Assembly: GCF_017948595.1 (NCBI RefSeq)
Contig: NZ_JAGFBV010000017.1
Span: forward strand, 39,675 to 103,674
DNA: 64,000 nucleotides
Origin: Flavobacterium geliluteum
GTDB taxonomy: Bacteria; Bacteroidota; Bacteroidia; Flavobacteriales; Flavobacteriaceae
Reading direction: 5' to 3'
Shown here one piece after another: positions 8,056 through 15,650 of this stretch; within the stretch, counting starts at the first letter, position 1; every line of letters starts with the position of its first letter. Below the pieces are notes generated by a model. The model made no database searches. It saw only the letters and a program-made list of their open reading frames with translations, and was not told where the DNA came from. The position numbers were made by a program, and so were the translations under genes.

Positions 8056-9576
8056 TTAGGCTATTACATTCAACATTTTTTGAGTCGCAATGATCGCTGC
8101 AACGGTTTGATCGGAGTCTAATCCGCGGGTTTTAAATTCTTTTCCGTTGTTTACCCACGTAATTATAGTTTCGCACAAGGCATCAGAACTACTTCCAGGC
8201 GGAATTCTCACTGCATAATCAATCAATTTTGGGAGCGATAATTTTTTACTTTTATAAATTTTAGACAATGCATTCATAAAAGCATCAAATTGTCCATCGC
8301 CCTGAGCGTGTTCTTCGATGATTTCTCCGTTCAGATTTAAGCTTAATGTTGTTGAGGGACGCATTCCTTTTGAATGCATTAACACATACGATTCGATTTT
8401 TATTTTCTCTTCATAAGTATGACTATCCAAAACATCTGAAATAATGTACGGAAGATCTTCTTTGGTAACGGTTTCTTTTTTATCACCCAATTCTATAATT
8501 CTTTGGGTAACCAATTTTAAGTCTTCTTGATTTAATTTTAAACCTAATTCCTGAAGATTCTTTTCGATATTGGCTTTTCCAGAAGTTTTTCCTAAAGCAT
8601 ATTTTCGTTTTCTCCCAAAGCGTTCCGGAAGCAAATCATTAAAATACAAATTATTTTTATTGTCGCCATCAGCATGAATTCCAGCTGTTTGTGTAAAAAC
8701 ATTGTCGCCAACAATCGGTTTGTTAGCCGGAATTCTGTAACCCGTAAAAGTCTCTACCAATTTACTCACGGTATATAATGAAGTTTCTTTGATATTGATG
8801 CTTACTTCAGGCAAATAATCATTTATTACAGCAACGGTGCTTTCAAGCGGCGCATTCCCTGCGCGTTCTCCCATGCCGTTTACCGTTACATGAAGGCCGT
8901 TTATACCTGCTTTTACAGCTTCCATAACGTTGGCAATACTTAAATCGTAATCGTTGTGCGCATGAAAATCAAAATGAATTTGAGGATATTTTACACGTAT
9001 AGTAGAAATAAATTCGAAAGCCTGAGACGGAATTAAAACGCCCAAAGTATCAGGAAGCAAAATTCTTTTTACAGGCTGAGTTGCTAAAAAGTCCAGAAAC
9101 TGAAAAACATATTCAGGAGAATTTCGCATTCCGTTGCTCCAGTCTTCCAGATAAACATTAGTTTCGATATGGTTTGCTTTCGCTAAAGCGATAATTTCAG
9201 CAATTTCAGAAAAGTGTTGTTCCGGTGTTTTTTTTAATTGATGTGTCAGGTGATTCATGGAGCCTTTGGTCAATAAATTTTGCACTTTGGCACCTGCTTT
9301 TTTCATCCACTCGATCGAAACGCCACCATCTACAAACGAAAGCACTTCGATACGATCGATATATCCTCTCTCGGTTGCCCAGGAAGTTATGCCTTTTACA
9401 GCTTGAAATTCCCCTTCGCTCACGCGCGCTGAAGCAATTTCAATTCTATCGATATTTAATTCCTCCAACAACAATTGTGCAATGGTCAATTTCTCTGCAG
9501 CAGAAAATGATACTCCCGAAGTTTGTTCGCCATCGCGGAGTGTGGTATCCATTATTTCAATTTTTCTTTTTTCCAT
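8056..9576 (-). CDS. 2-isopropylmalate / (R)-citramalate synthase family protein
   Basis: Condenses acetyl-CoA with a 2-oxo acid. The TIM-barrel start DTTLRDGEQ, the metal-binding HAHND motif (near residue 208) and NGMGERAGNAPLE mark the HMGL-like catalytic domain. Residues from about 380 form the LeuA-type regulatory/dimer domain that binds the feedback amino acid. At 506 aa it matches the second LeuA-like gene often found in Bacteroidota leu operons, which resembles citramalate synthase (pyruvate substrate, isoleucine branch) as much as LeuA. No separate leuA is in this operon. I therefore leave the substrate open: the leucine context favours 2-oxoisovalerate, the family architecture allows pyruvate. 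Confidence 0.88.
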   Translation of the reverse strand: MEKRKIEIMDTTLRDGEQTSGVSFSAAEKLTIAQLLLEELNIDRIEIASARVSEGEFQAVKGITSWATERGYIDRIEVLSFVDGGVSIEWMKKAGAKVQNLLTKGSMNHLTHQLKKTPEQHFSEIAEIIALAKANHIETNVYLEDWSNGMRNSPEYVFQFLDFLATQPVKRILLPDTLGVLIPSQAFEFISTIRVKYPQIHFDFHAHNDYDLSIANVMEAVKAGINGLHVTVNGMGERAGNAPLESTVAVINDYLPEVSINIKETSLYTVSKLVETFTGYRIPANKPIVGDNVFTQTAGIHADGDNKNNLYFNDLLPERFGRKRKYALGKTSGKANIEKNLQELGLKLNQEDLKLVTQRIIELGDKKETVTKEDLPYIISDVLDSHTYEEKIKIESYVLMHSKGMRPSTTLSLNLNGEIIEEHAQGDGQFDAFMNALSKIYKSKKLSLPKLIDYAVRIPPGSSSDALCETIITWVNNGKEFKTRGLDSDQTVAAIIATQKMLNVIA

Positions 9577-9609
9577 ATTCCTTTTCTAAATTCCTTTTTA
9601 AAAGTAAAA

Positions 9610-10125
9610 TTATAGTTGATGTTGCACTTTTATTTCAAATAAACTCAGTGTAATTCCTTCATAATGTTTCGGTAATCCCGAATAATCTGGCGTGACGATG
9701 CCTAAAAATTCGAATCCACATTTTTGATAATATTCGATTAAAGACTCGTTGTCTCCCCATGTATCCATTCTCAAATAGTCTAATTTTTTTGCTTTAGCAA
9801 AAGGTAATCCCCACTTTATAATTTCCTTTACAAAATGATTTCCTCTAAATTTCGGATGCGTTACAATGCGATGAAAATAAACAGCTTTGTCTTTGTTTTT
9901 CTCTTTCCAAATGCTTTCATCTTGAAAAGTGATAGCAAAAATGCAGGCGATTTCGTCGTTAATTAGAATTTTCCACTGCCTTTCTTCGGCAATTTCTTTT
10001 TCGATTAATTTTCGATCAAAACCTTTCCAATGTTTATTAAATTTTGTTTTTTGAAATTCAATCGCCAAATCATAAAACTCAAAAATTGCGTCAATATCTT
10101 CTTTGGTACTCGGTTTAAAAATCAT
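9610..10125 (-). CDS. GNAT-family N-acetyltransferase
   Basis: Predicted acetyl-CoA-dependent acyltransferase of 171 aa. The GNAT core is visible: motif A with the acetyl-CoA loop (RIVTHPKFRGNHFVKEII, about residues 87-104), a following LRMDTW strand, and the motif B region with NESLIEYYQKCGFEFLGIV. The substrate cannot be read from the sequence. It sits inside the leucine operon between leuD and the synthase gene, 33 bases from the latter, and is probably co-transcribed. No role in leucine synthesis is known for such proteins, so its location may be incidental. Confidence 0.85.
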   Translation of the reverse strand: MIFKPSTKEDIDAIFEFYDLAIEFQKTKFNKHWKGFDRKLIEKEIAEERQWKILINDEIACIFAITFQDESIWKEKNKDKAVYFHRIVTHPKFRGNHFVKEIIKWGLPFAKAKKLDYLRMDTWGDNESLIEYYQKCGFEFLGIVTPDYSGLPKHYEGITLSLFEIKVQHQL

Positions 10126-10164
10126 GTTATTTTTATTTTGTTCTCCTAAGAGTTTAATTTATAA

Positions 10165-10197
10165 AGACCCGACAAGTTTTAAAAACCTGTCGGGTCT
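10165..10197. terminator. GC-rich hairpin between leuD and the acetyltransferase
   Basis: A perfect 10-bp stem (AGACCCGACA with TGTCGGGTCT) around an A/T-rich loop. It is stable but lies inside the leu operon, so it may attenuate, process or stabilise the mRNA rather than end it. There is no clear U-run on the operon side. Confidence 0.55.
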
Positions 10198-10217
10198 AAT
10201 AGATCGAACAAGATTTT

Positions 10218-10814
10218 TTAGTACGGAAGTTTATCGGCGAAAGCCACAATATCTTCTTTAATATTTTGCAAATAATCAATGTCATCGAAGCCATTAATCA
10301 TGTTATTTTTTTTGTATCCGTTAATAGCGAAAGACTCTTGTTGGCCAGTTGCTAATAAAGTAATGGTTTGGTTGGGTAAGTTAATTTCAAGTTCTGTTTT
10401 AGGATTGGCCTCGATTGCTTTAAAGATTATCTCAGCAAATTCTGGGCTAACCTGAACGGGTAAAACGCCAATATTCAGACAGTTTCCTTTGAAGATATCT
10501 GCAAAGAAACTTGAAACGACAGCTCTAAAGCCGTAATCGTAAACTGCCCACGCAGCGTGTTCTCTGGAAGATCCTGAACCGAAGTTTTTTCCTCCAACCA
10601 AAATTTTTCCGCTGTAAGTTGAATCATTTAAAACAAAATCAGCTTTTGGAGTATCATCTCCGTTGTATCGCCAGTCTCTAAAAAGATTGTCTCCAAAACC
10701 TTCACGTTTTGTAGCTTTCAGGAAACGAGCCGGGATGATTTGATCTGTATCTACGTTCTCAATAGGCAACGGCACTGCGCTGCTGGTCAATATATTAAAT
10801 TTATCGTATGCCAT
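10218..10814 (-). CDS. leuD: 3-isopropylmalate dehydratase small subunit
   Basis: Swivelling-domain subunit of isopropylmalate isomerase, which converts 2-isopropylmalate to 3-isopropylmalate together with LeuC. The 198-aa protein shows the LeuD signatures VDTDQIIPARFLK near residue 21 and NFGSGSSREHAAWAV near residue 77, the latter forming the substrate-binding loop. It follows leuC after a 111-base gap carrying an imperfect palindrome, and is co-directional with all other leu genes. There are no unusual features. Confidence 0.97.
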   Translation of the reverse strand: MAYDKFNILTSSAVPLPIENVDTDQIIPARFLKATKREGFGDNLFRDWRYNGDDTPKADFVLNDSTYSGKILVGGKNFGSGSSREHAAWAVYDYGFRAVVSSFFADIFKGNCLNIGVLPVQVSPEFAEIIFKAIEANPKTELEINLPNQTITLLATGQQESFAINGYKKNNMINGFDDIDYLQNIKEDIVAFADKLPY

Positions 10815-10825
10815 TTTGATTTTTG

Positions 10826-10922
10826 CTTTAGGCTGTAGGCTGTAAGCTTTAGGCTTTTCTCTACAGCAATGTTTTTGTATTGATTTTTCAGCTTAAAGCC
10901 TAATGCTTAAAGCTTATAGCGA
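10826..10922. repeat. Imperfect palindrome between leuD and leuC
   Basis: The left side carries repeated GGCTGTAAGCTTTAGGC-type words, and the right side carries the complementary AAAGCCTAATGCTTAAAGC words, around a central AT-rich loop. It fills almost the whole leuC-leuD gap. Likely an RNA hairpin within the operon message. Confidence 0.55.
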
Positions 10923-10925
10923 GAA

Positions 10926-12320
10926 TTAAAATAATTCTCTAGGGTCTGTAAGTTTTCCTGTAACCGCAGCTGCAGCAGCCATAATTGGACTTGCTAGAAG
11001 CGTTCTTGAACCAGGACCTTGACGGCCTTCAAAGTTTCTGTTGGATGTACTCACAGCATATTTTCCAGCAGGAACTTTATCATCGTTCATTGCCAAACAA
11101 GCAGAGCAACCCGGCTGACGCAATACAAAACCAGCGTCTGTCAAAATATCCAAAATACCTTCTTCTTTAATCTGAGCTTCAACAACGTGAGAACCAGGAA
11201 CTAACCAAGCGGTAACATTATCTGCTTTTTTTCTTCCTTTTACAATTTCGGCGAAAGCCCTAAAATCTTCAATACGTCCGTTTGTACAGCTTCCTAAGAA
11301 AACATAATCAATTGATTTGCCTATCATTACATCGTCTTCTTCAAAGCCCATGTAAGCCAAGGATTTTTTGTATGTTTCTTCCCCGCCTTCAACTTGGTTG
11401 GTATTTGGAATATGTTTGGTGATGCCAATTCCCATTCCAGGATTAGTACCGTACGTAATCATTGGTTCAATGTCGGCAGCATTAATGTTTAATTCTGCAT
11501 CAAAAACAGCATCAGCATCGGTTTTCAAAGTTTTCCAGTATTCAACGGCTTTTGTCCAAGCTTCGCCTTTAGGGGCATATAATCTTCCTTCAAGGAAATC
11601 AAAAGTTTTTTGGTCAGGCGCAATCATACCACCACGCGCACCCATTTCGATACTTAGGTTACAAACGGTCATACGACCTTCCATCGTCATGTTTTCGAAA
11701 ACATCTCCAGCGTATTCAACAAAATAACCTGTACCTCCAGAAGTAGTGAGTTGCGCAATAATATAAAGTGCAACGTCTTTTGGCCCAACACCTTTGCTCA
11801 ATTGACCGTTTACGTTAATACGCATCTTTTTTGGTTTTGGCTGCATGATACATTGTGTAGAAAGTACCATTTCAACTTCAGAAGTTCCAATACCAAAAGC
11901 AATCGCTCCAAAAGCACCGTGAGTAGACGTGTGAGAATCTCCGCAAACAATAGTAGCACCTGGCAAAGTAATTCCGTTTTCAGGACCTACTACGTGTACA
12001 ATTCCGTTTTTAATGTGTCCTAATCCCCAGTGCGAAATTCCGTATTCGGCGGCATTATCTTCAAGCGCTTTAAGCTGATTGGCTGATAAAGCATCTTCTA
12101 CTGGTAAATGTTGGTTTATGGTCGGCGTATTGTGATCTGCAGTTGCAAAAGTACGTTCCGGGTACAAGACCTTCACGCCTCTGGCTTTTAATCCTAAAAA
12201 AGCAACGGGACTTGTAACTTCGTGAATGAAATGGCGGTCAATAAAAAACACATCTGGTCCATCTTCAATTTTACGTACTACATGCGAATCCCATACTTTG
12301 TCAAATAATGTCTTACTCAT
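10926..12320 (-). CDS. leuC: 3-isopropylmalate dehydratase large subunit
   Basis: Catalytic 4Fe-4S subunit of isopropylmalate isomerase. At 464 aa it has the normal bacterial length. The three cluster ligands are seen in [13 protein letters not shown] (one Cys) and [11 protein letters not shown] (two Cys). Further family motifs are [19 protein letters not shown] and the C-terminal [10 protein letters not shown]. It is the first gene of the leftward operon leuC-leuD-GNAT-synthase-leuB, and a canonical flavobacterial promoter lies 68-97 bases upstream. No leader peptide rich in Leu codons is apparent in the 60-base leader. Confidence 0.97.
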   Translation of the reverse strand: MSKTLFDKVWDSHVVRKIEDGPDVFFIDRHFIHEVTSPVAFLGLKARGVKVLYPERTFATADHNTPTINQHLPVEDALSANQLKALEDNAAEYGISHWGLGHIKNGIVHVVGPENGITLPGATIVCGDSHTSTHGAFGAIAFGIGTSEVEMVLSTQCIMQPKPKKMRINVNGQLSKGVGPKDVALYIIAQLTTSGGTGYFVEYAGDVFENMTMEGRMTVCNLSIEMGARGGMIAPDQKTFDFLEGRLYAPKGEAWTKAVEYWKTLKTDADAVFDAELNINAADIEPMITYGTNPGMGIGITKHIPNTNQVEGGEETYKKSLAYMGFEEDDVMIGKSIDYVFLGSCTNGRIEDFRAFAEIVKGRKKADNVTAWLVPGSHVVEAQIKEEGILDILTDAGFVLRQPGCSACLAMNDDKVPAGKYAVSTSNRNFEGRQGPGSRTLLASPIMAAAAAVTGKLTDPRELF

Positions 12321-12387
12321 TTTGTTTTTTTTAATTTTAATTTCAATAATTCGAAGCTATTTTCTAAGAATAACTTAATTAGAGAAA

Positions 12388-12417
12388 CAAATGTAAAAAA
12401 AGTGACAAAAGCTTCAA
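12388..12417 (-). promoter_or_regulatory. leuC operon promoter
   Basis: On the minus strand: TTG (12415-12417), a 19-base spacer, then TACATTTG (12388-12395). This matches the Bacteroidota primary sigma consensus TTG-N17..23-TAnnTTTG in both boxes. The expected transcription start is about 60 bases before the leuC ATG. Confidence 0.8.
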
Positions 12418-12460
12418 TTTCAATATTTCATTATATACGATACCCAAACTTAAATACAAA

Positions 12461-12490
12461 TTGCTATTGGCTTTTGTTGTGATAAATTTG
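12461..12490 (+). promoter_or_regulatory. Orphan rightward promoter in the leuC-LysR gap
   Basis: TTG (12461-12463), a 19-base spacer and TAAATTTG (12483-12490) give a full-consensus promoter on the plus strand. No rightward gene follows: the next coding sequence is the leftward LysR gene at 12853. It could drive a small RNA or an antisense transcript to the LysR gene, or be chance in AT-rich DNA. Confidence 0.4.
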
Positions 12491-12852
12491 CGTTTAAAAC
12501 GAATTAGAATTTGCTTTTGTTTTTACTTTTTTAGATTAAAATCTGATACAATAAATCTGATTTTAACAATTGAAAATATCGCTCTAAAATGCATATAAAA
12601 ATTTTTTTTATTTAAAAAATTAGAAAAGTTTAAGCAATTATTGCGATAATTGATATTTTTTGGACTTTTAGTGAATTTTTAAACATTATAATTTGCTGTT
12701 TTTTTCTAGGTGAATAAAAAAGTTTGAAAGCGTAATTTTGTCTGCTTTTTTTAATTGAAAGATTACGACATCCAAAAAAATGATTTTTGGAAATTTCATA
12801 TAAAAAGGAGTTGTTTTTTATGTTTTTAAAGTAGCCGTTAGCCATTTAAAAA
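12491..12852. other. Non-coding AT-rich stretch between leuC promoter region and the LysR gene
   Basis: About 360 very AT-rich bases lie downstream of the LysR stop. An 8-bp inverted repeat (TTAAAATC with GATTTTAA near 12533-12565) could be a weak terminator for a rightward transcript. A 71-codon leftward frame at 12630-12845 has biased Lys/Asn/Phe content and no family match, so I do not call it. Confidence 0.5.
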
Positions 12853-13776
12853 TCAATAATTTCCGATCCAGGAAAAATGAGTATTGATGATTTCTTCTTT
12901 TTTAGAGTTGATAAAATCAAGGTAGGCAATTGCGACCGGAGACGATTTTTTTGATGTAAGTGATATCAGGTTCCATGTAGTAATAATAGGAAGTCCTTTT
13001 ACTTTTATAATTTGTAGATCATTATTTTTTAATTCATTTTTAATACCAATTAAAGGCATAATAGAACAACCTAATCCAGAGAGTACGGCCTGTTTTACTG
13101 CTTCATTAGACGTAAGCTCGATTTTTTTTTGGACAGAAAATTTATTAGTTGTAATAAAACGTTCCATAGCATTTCGAGTCGCAGAACCTTGTTCTCGGTA
13201 GATTATAGGTGTGTTTTCAAATAAGTTTTTTTTATCATTGGATTTTTTCAGATTCAATTGATTGCTTCCCACAAAGAAGAGACTGTTTTGCATCAGTTCT
13301 ACTTTTGTGATATTTAATTTTTTTGGCAAAACCGAGACCAATGCAAAATCTACCTCATTTAACTCTAAACTTTTTAAAACTCCTGATTTGTTTGTCACAT
13401 CAATAATAAGTTCTACGCCCGGATTTTGTTTCATAAATTCTGACACAAAATAGGGCATTACATATTTGCCCGTGGATACAATTGATATTTTTAGTCTTCC
13501 GGAAAGTTGCCCTTGATACGTTAAGGTTTTGTGATTAATAGCATTTACTTCGTTGAGTATTTTCTCAGCAGCTTCGGCAATTTCTCTTCCAAATTCGGTG
13601 ATATAGATTTTTCTACCTACTACTTCGGTAAGGGGAATTGGAAATTGATCCTGAAAATTTTTTAGTTGTATTGATACAGCGGGCTGCGTCAGATGTAGTT
13701 CTTCAGAAGCTTTTGTGATGCTTTGGATTTGACAAATTTTCAAGAATATTTGAAGTTGATGCAAAGTATAATTCAT
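12853..13776 (-). CDS. LysR-type regulator of the DAB carbon-uptake operon (CbbR-like)
   Basis: Transcription factor of 307 aa with an N-terminal winged helix-turn-helix (LHQLQIFLKICQIQSITKAS, then LHLTQPAVSIQLKNF, residues 6-42) and a periplasmic-binding-like effector domain from about residue 90 (LKISIVSTGKYVMPYFVSEF). The layout fits the CbbR/CmpR branch that senses carbon status. It is divergent from the small-protein/dabB/dabA operon across a 105-base gap. That gap holds a palindromic T-N11-A motif 10 bases from its own start, so autoregulation and control of the operon are likely. The effector ligand is not known. Confidence 0.9.
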   Translation of the reverse strand: MNYTLHQLQIFLKICQIQSITKASEELHLTQPAVSIQLKNFQDQFPIPLTEVVGRKIYITEFGREIAEAAEKILNEVNAINHKTLTYQGQLSGRLKISIVSTGKYVMPYFVSEFMKQNPGVELIIDVTNKSGVLKSLELNEVDFALVSVLPKKLNITKVELMQNSLFFVGSNQLNLKKSNDKKNLFENTPIIYREQGSATRNAMERFITTNKFSVQKKIELTSNEAVKQAVLSGLGCSIMPLIGIKNELKNNDLQIIKVKGLPIITTWNLISLTSKKSSPVAIAYLDFINSKKEEIINTHFSWIGNY

Positions 13777-13785
13777 AAAAATTGT

Positions 13786-13800
13786 TTATGTATTTCATAA
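13786..13800. promoter_or_regulatory. LysR-type operator between the regulator and the dab operon
   Basis: TTATG-TATTT-CATAA is a perfect palindrome containing the LysR consensus T-N11-A. It lies 10 bases upstream of the regulator start codon and next to a minus-strand TAnnTTTG box (13801-13808, reading TATATTTG). Binding here would repress the regulator and place it upstream of the rightward operon. Confidence 0.6.
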
Positions 13801-13881
13801 CAAATATAAATAAAAATTTATGGATATAATGGATAATCTTTGTGCCGGATTATAAGTTTAATCAATAAAAAAAAAACAATT

Positions 13882-14199
13882 ATGGAAACAAATGGATTAA
13901 TTAAATCTGACAAAATCATGCAAAAAATTCAGTTGGTACAAGGAGAATTTACTCCGTCTGAAGCTTCAGATGTGATAATGTCTTTGATTGATGAAAAAAT
14001 AAATTTTCATCATAATCAAAGACTTCAAAAATGGGAACAAAACCATAAACATGATTCCGAGGAATTAGAGGATAGAATTAAGCAACTCGAAAAAGAAAAG
14101 CAAAAAACTAGAGAATTCATTGCCAATGCTAAAGCCCTAAAAAAAAACATTCTCATTAATGGTATTCTTGAAATCGCGATTGTAGAAAACCTATTATAA
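13882..14199 (+). CDS. Small coiled-coil protein, first gene of the dab operon
   Basis: A 105-aa soluble, highly charged protein without a recognised named family. It starts METNGLIKSDK; a TTG 14 codons upstream is rejected because it sits in the promoter area. Residues 12-35 (QKIQLVQGEFTPSEASDVIM) look like a conserved helical segment. A His-rich patch follows (FHHNQRLQKWEQNHKHDSEE), then a Lys/Glu coiled coil and a C-terminal ILINGILEIAIVE. It is 11 bases before dabB and co-directional, so it is probably co-transcribed. A role as an accessory or regulatory subunit of the DabAB pump is inference from position. Similar small proteins appear, from memory, in other Flavobacteriia. Confidence 0.8.
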   Translation: METNGLIKSDKIMQKIQLVQGEFTPSEASDVIMSLIDEKINFHHNQRLQKWEQNHKHDSEELEDRIKQLEKEKQKTREFIANAKALKKNILINGILEIAIVENLL

Positions 14200-14210
14200 A
14201 AATAAAAAAA

Positions 14211-15650
14211 ATGATAAAAAAAAATCACGTGGCTCAATTGCTAAACAAGATAATAAATTATTTTTTATGGATATTTTTCATGGGTAATTTGGCTTATTTA
14301 ATATGTTTTTATCCAAATGTTCAGCCATGGTATTATAAGGGTTTTTTAAAAATTAATGGTTTTACATTACTTATCTGGACATTAGCAACTTTTTTTAGCG
14401 CTCTCATCAATAGTTATGCAAAGAACTATTTGAAAGGCTTTAAGTATTACAATAAATTTTCCTTGCTTTGTTTAGGATTTACAGGATCTATTATGGTTTT
14501 TGTAATGGCAAATCACGTGCTACTTTTATTAATGATGTGGGGATTAATGGGCGTATTTATGTCGCAATTAATAGGTGTCGATTCTCGATGGGGCGAAGCC
14601 ACAGAGGCTTCAAAATTTGCGCTTCGCTACTTTGCCACCGGAAGTTTGTTTTTAAGTACGGGAGTTTTATTACTGGCTTTTCAAACGGGAGATTTTACTT
14701 TAAGTGGCATTCTTTCTAAGTTAAATAATGTATCGCATTCCATTACTTTATTGTCAGGTTTGTGTATTATTATTGCTGCGATTATTCAATCGGCAATATA
14801 TCCTTTTCATCGTTGGCTCCTTTCGGCGATGACAGCACCTACGCCAGCTTCGGCTTTAATGCATGCAGGATTTGTAAACGGTTCGGGAATTTTATTGACG
14901 CTATTCTCAACTGTTTTATTTGCATCAGATACGCTGATTATTTTATTTATTATTGGAGGTTTAACTGCGGTTATTGCACAATTTACTAAACTTTTACAAG
15001 TAAATGTGAAACAAAAATTAGCCTGTTCTACTATTGCTCAAATGGGTTTTATGATTATGCAGTGTGGTTTGGGTTTTTTTAATGCGGCTATTGTTCACTT
15101 AATCCTTCATGGATTTTACAAAGCATATTTATTTTTATCCTCAGGAGAAGAGATAGGATATGCTAAACCGCAAAAACCAATTAATATTAAAATCAAGCCT
15201 TTGCAAGTTATAATTGTACTATTTTTTGGAGTTCTAGGTGCTTTTATGTTTGCGTATTTAACCGGAAAAGGGATCGAATTAAATAGTGGTATTTTTTTAA
15301 CACTTATCGTTGCGATAACCGTCGGTCAGGCTACCTATAATATCATTAAAGAGCAGCAAATTACAATTTTGCAAAAAACATTTTTACCTCCCCTTTTATT
15401 TATTTGCGGTATATTTTCCTATGCGCTCATGTACAAAGTCGTTACGGGTTTGATGTGGGATATGCCACTCAGAGAAGCTCCCTTACCACTATCTTTGATT
15501 GAGGTGCTATTTGGAATTGTATTTTTAATAGGTTTTTTTATAATGAAATTAGGGGTTTATCGAAAATATCCTGTCTTGTATGTCAAATTGTTGAACATTT
15601 CTCAACCTGACAAAAAAACTGTTTTAATGTATAAATCTAAATCACTGTAA
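14211..15650 (+). CDS. dabB: DAB carbon transporter membrane subunit DabB
   Basis: Proton-conducting membrane subunit of the DAB inorganic carbon accumulation pump, related to complex I/Mrp antiporter subunits (Proton_antipo_M family). The 479-aa protein is hydrophobic throughout, with more than ten predicted helices and the antiporter-family segments AMTAPTPASALMHAGFVNGSG (split near residue 210) and FMIMQCGLGFFNAAIVHLI. It couples ion flow to DabA, which would hydrate CO2 to bicarbonate in one direction. Its stop overlaps the dabA ATG by one base (TAATG), so translation is coupled. The pairing with DabA distinguishes it from true NADH dehydrogenase subunits. Confidence 0.93.
   Translation: MIKKNHVAQLLNKIINYFLWIFFMGNLAYLICFYPNVQPWYYKGFLKINGFTLLIWTLATFFSALINSYAKNYLKGFKYYNKFSLLCLGFTGSIMVFVMANHVLLLLMMWGLMGVFMSQLIGVDSRWGEATEASKFALRYFATGSLFLSTGVLLLAFQTGDFTLSGILSKLNNVSHSITLLSGLCIIIAAIIQSAIYPFHRWLLSAMTAPTPASALMHAGFVNGSGILLTLFSTVLFASDTLIILFIIGGLTAVIAQFTKLLQVNVKQKLACSTIAQMGFMIMQCGLGFFNAAIVHLILHGFYKAYLFLSSGEEIGYAKPQKPINIKIKPLQVIIVLFFGVLGAFMFAYLTGKGIELNSGIFLTLIVAITVGQATYNIIKEQQITILQKTFLPPLLFICGIFSYALMYKVVTGLMWDMPLREAPLPLSLIEVLFGIVFLIGFFIMKLGVYRKYPVLYVKLLNISQPDKKTVLMYKSKSL

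Noticed and set aside
12630..12845. 71-codon leftward frame downstream of the LysR gene
   Set aside because: Composition is typical of AT-rich non-coding DNA (Lys, Asn, Phe, Ile) and no motif or plausible start context is seen.
13840..13881. TTG at 13840 as the start of the small dab-operon protein
   Set aside because: It lies within the promoter area next to the TAATCTTTG sequence; the ATG at 13882 gives a natural N-terminus.
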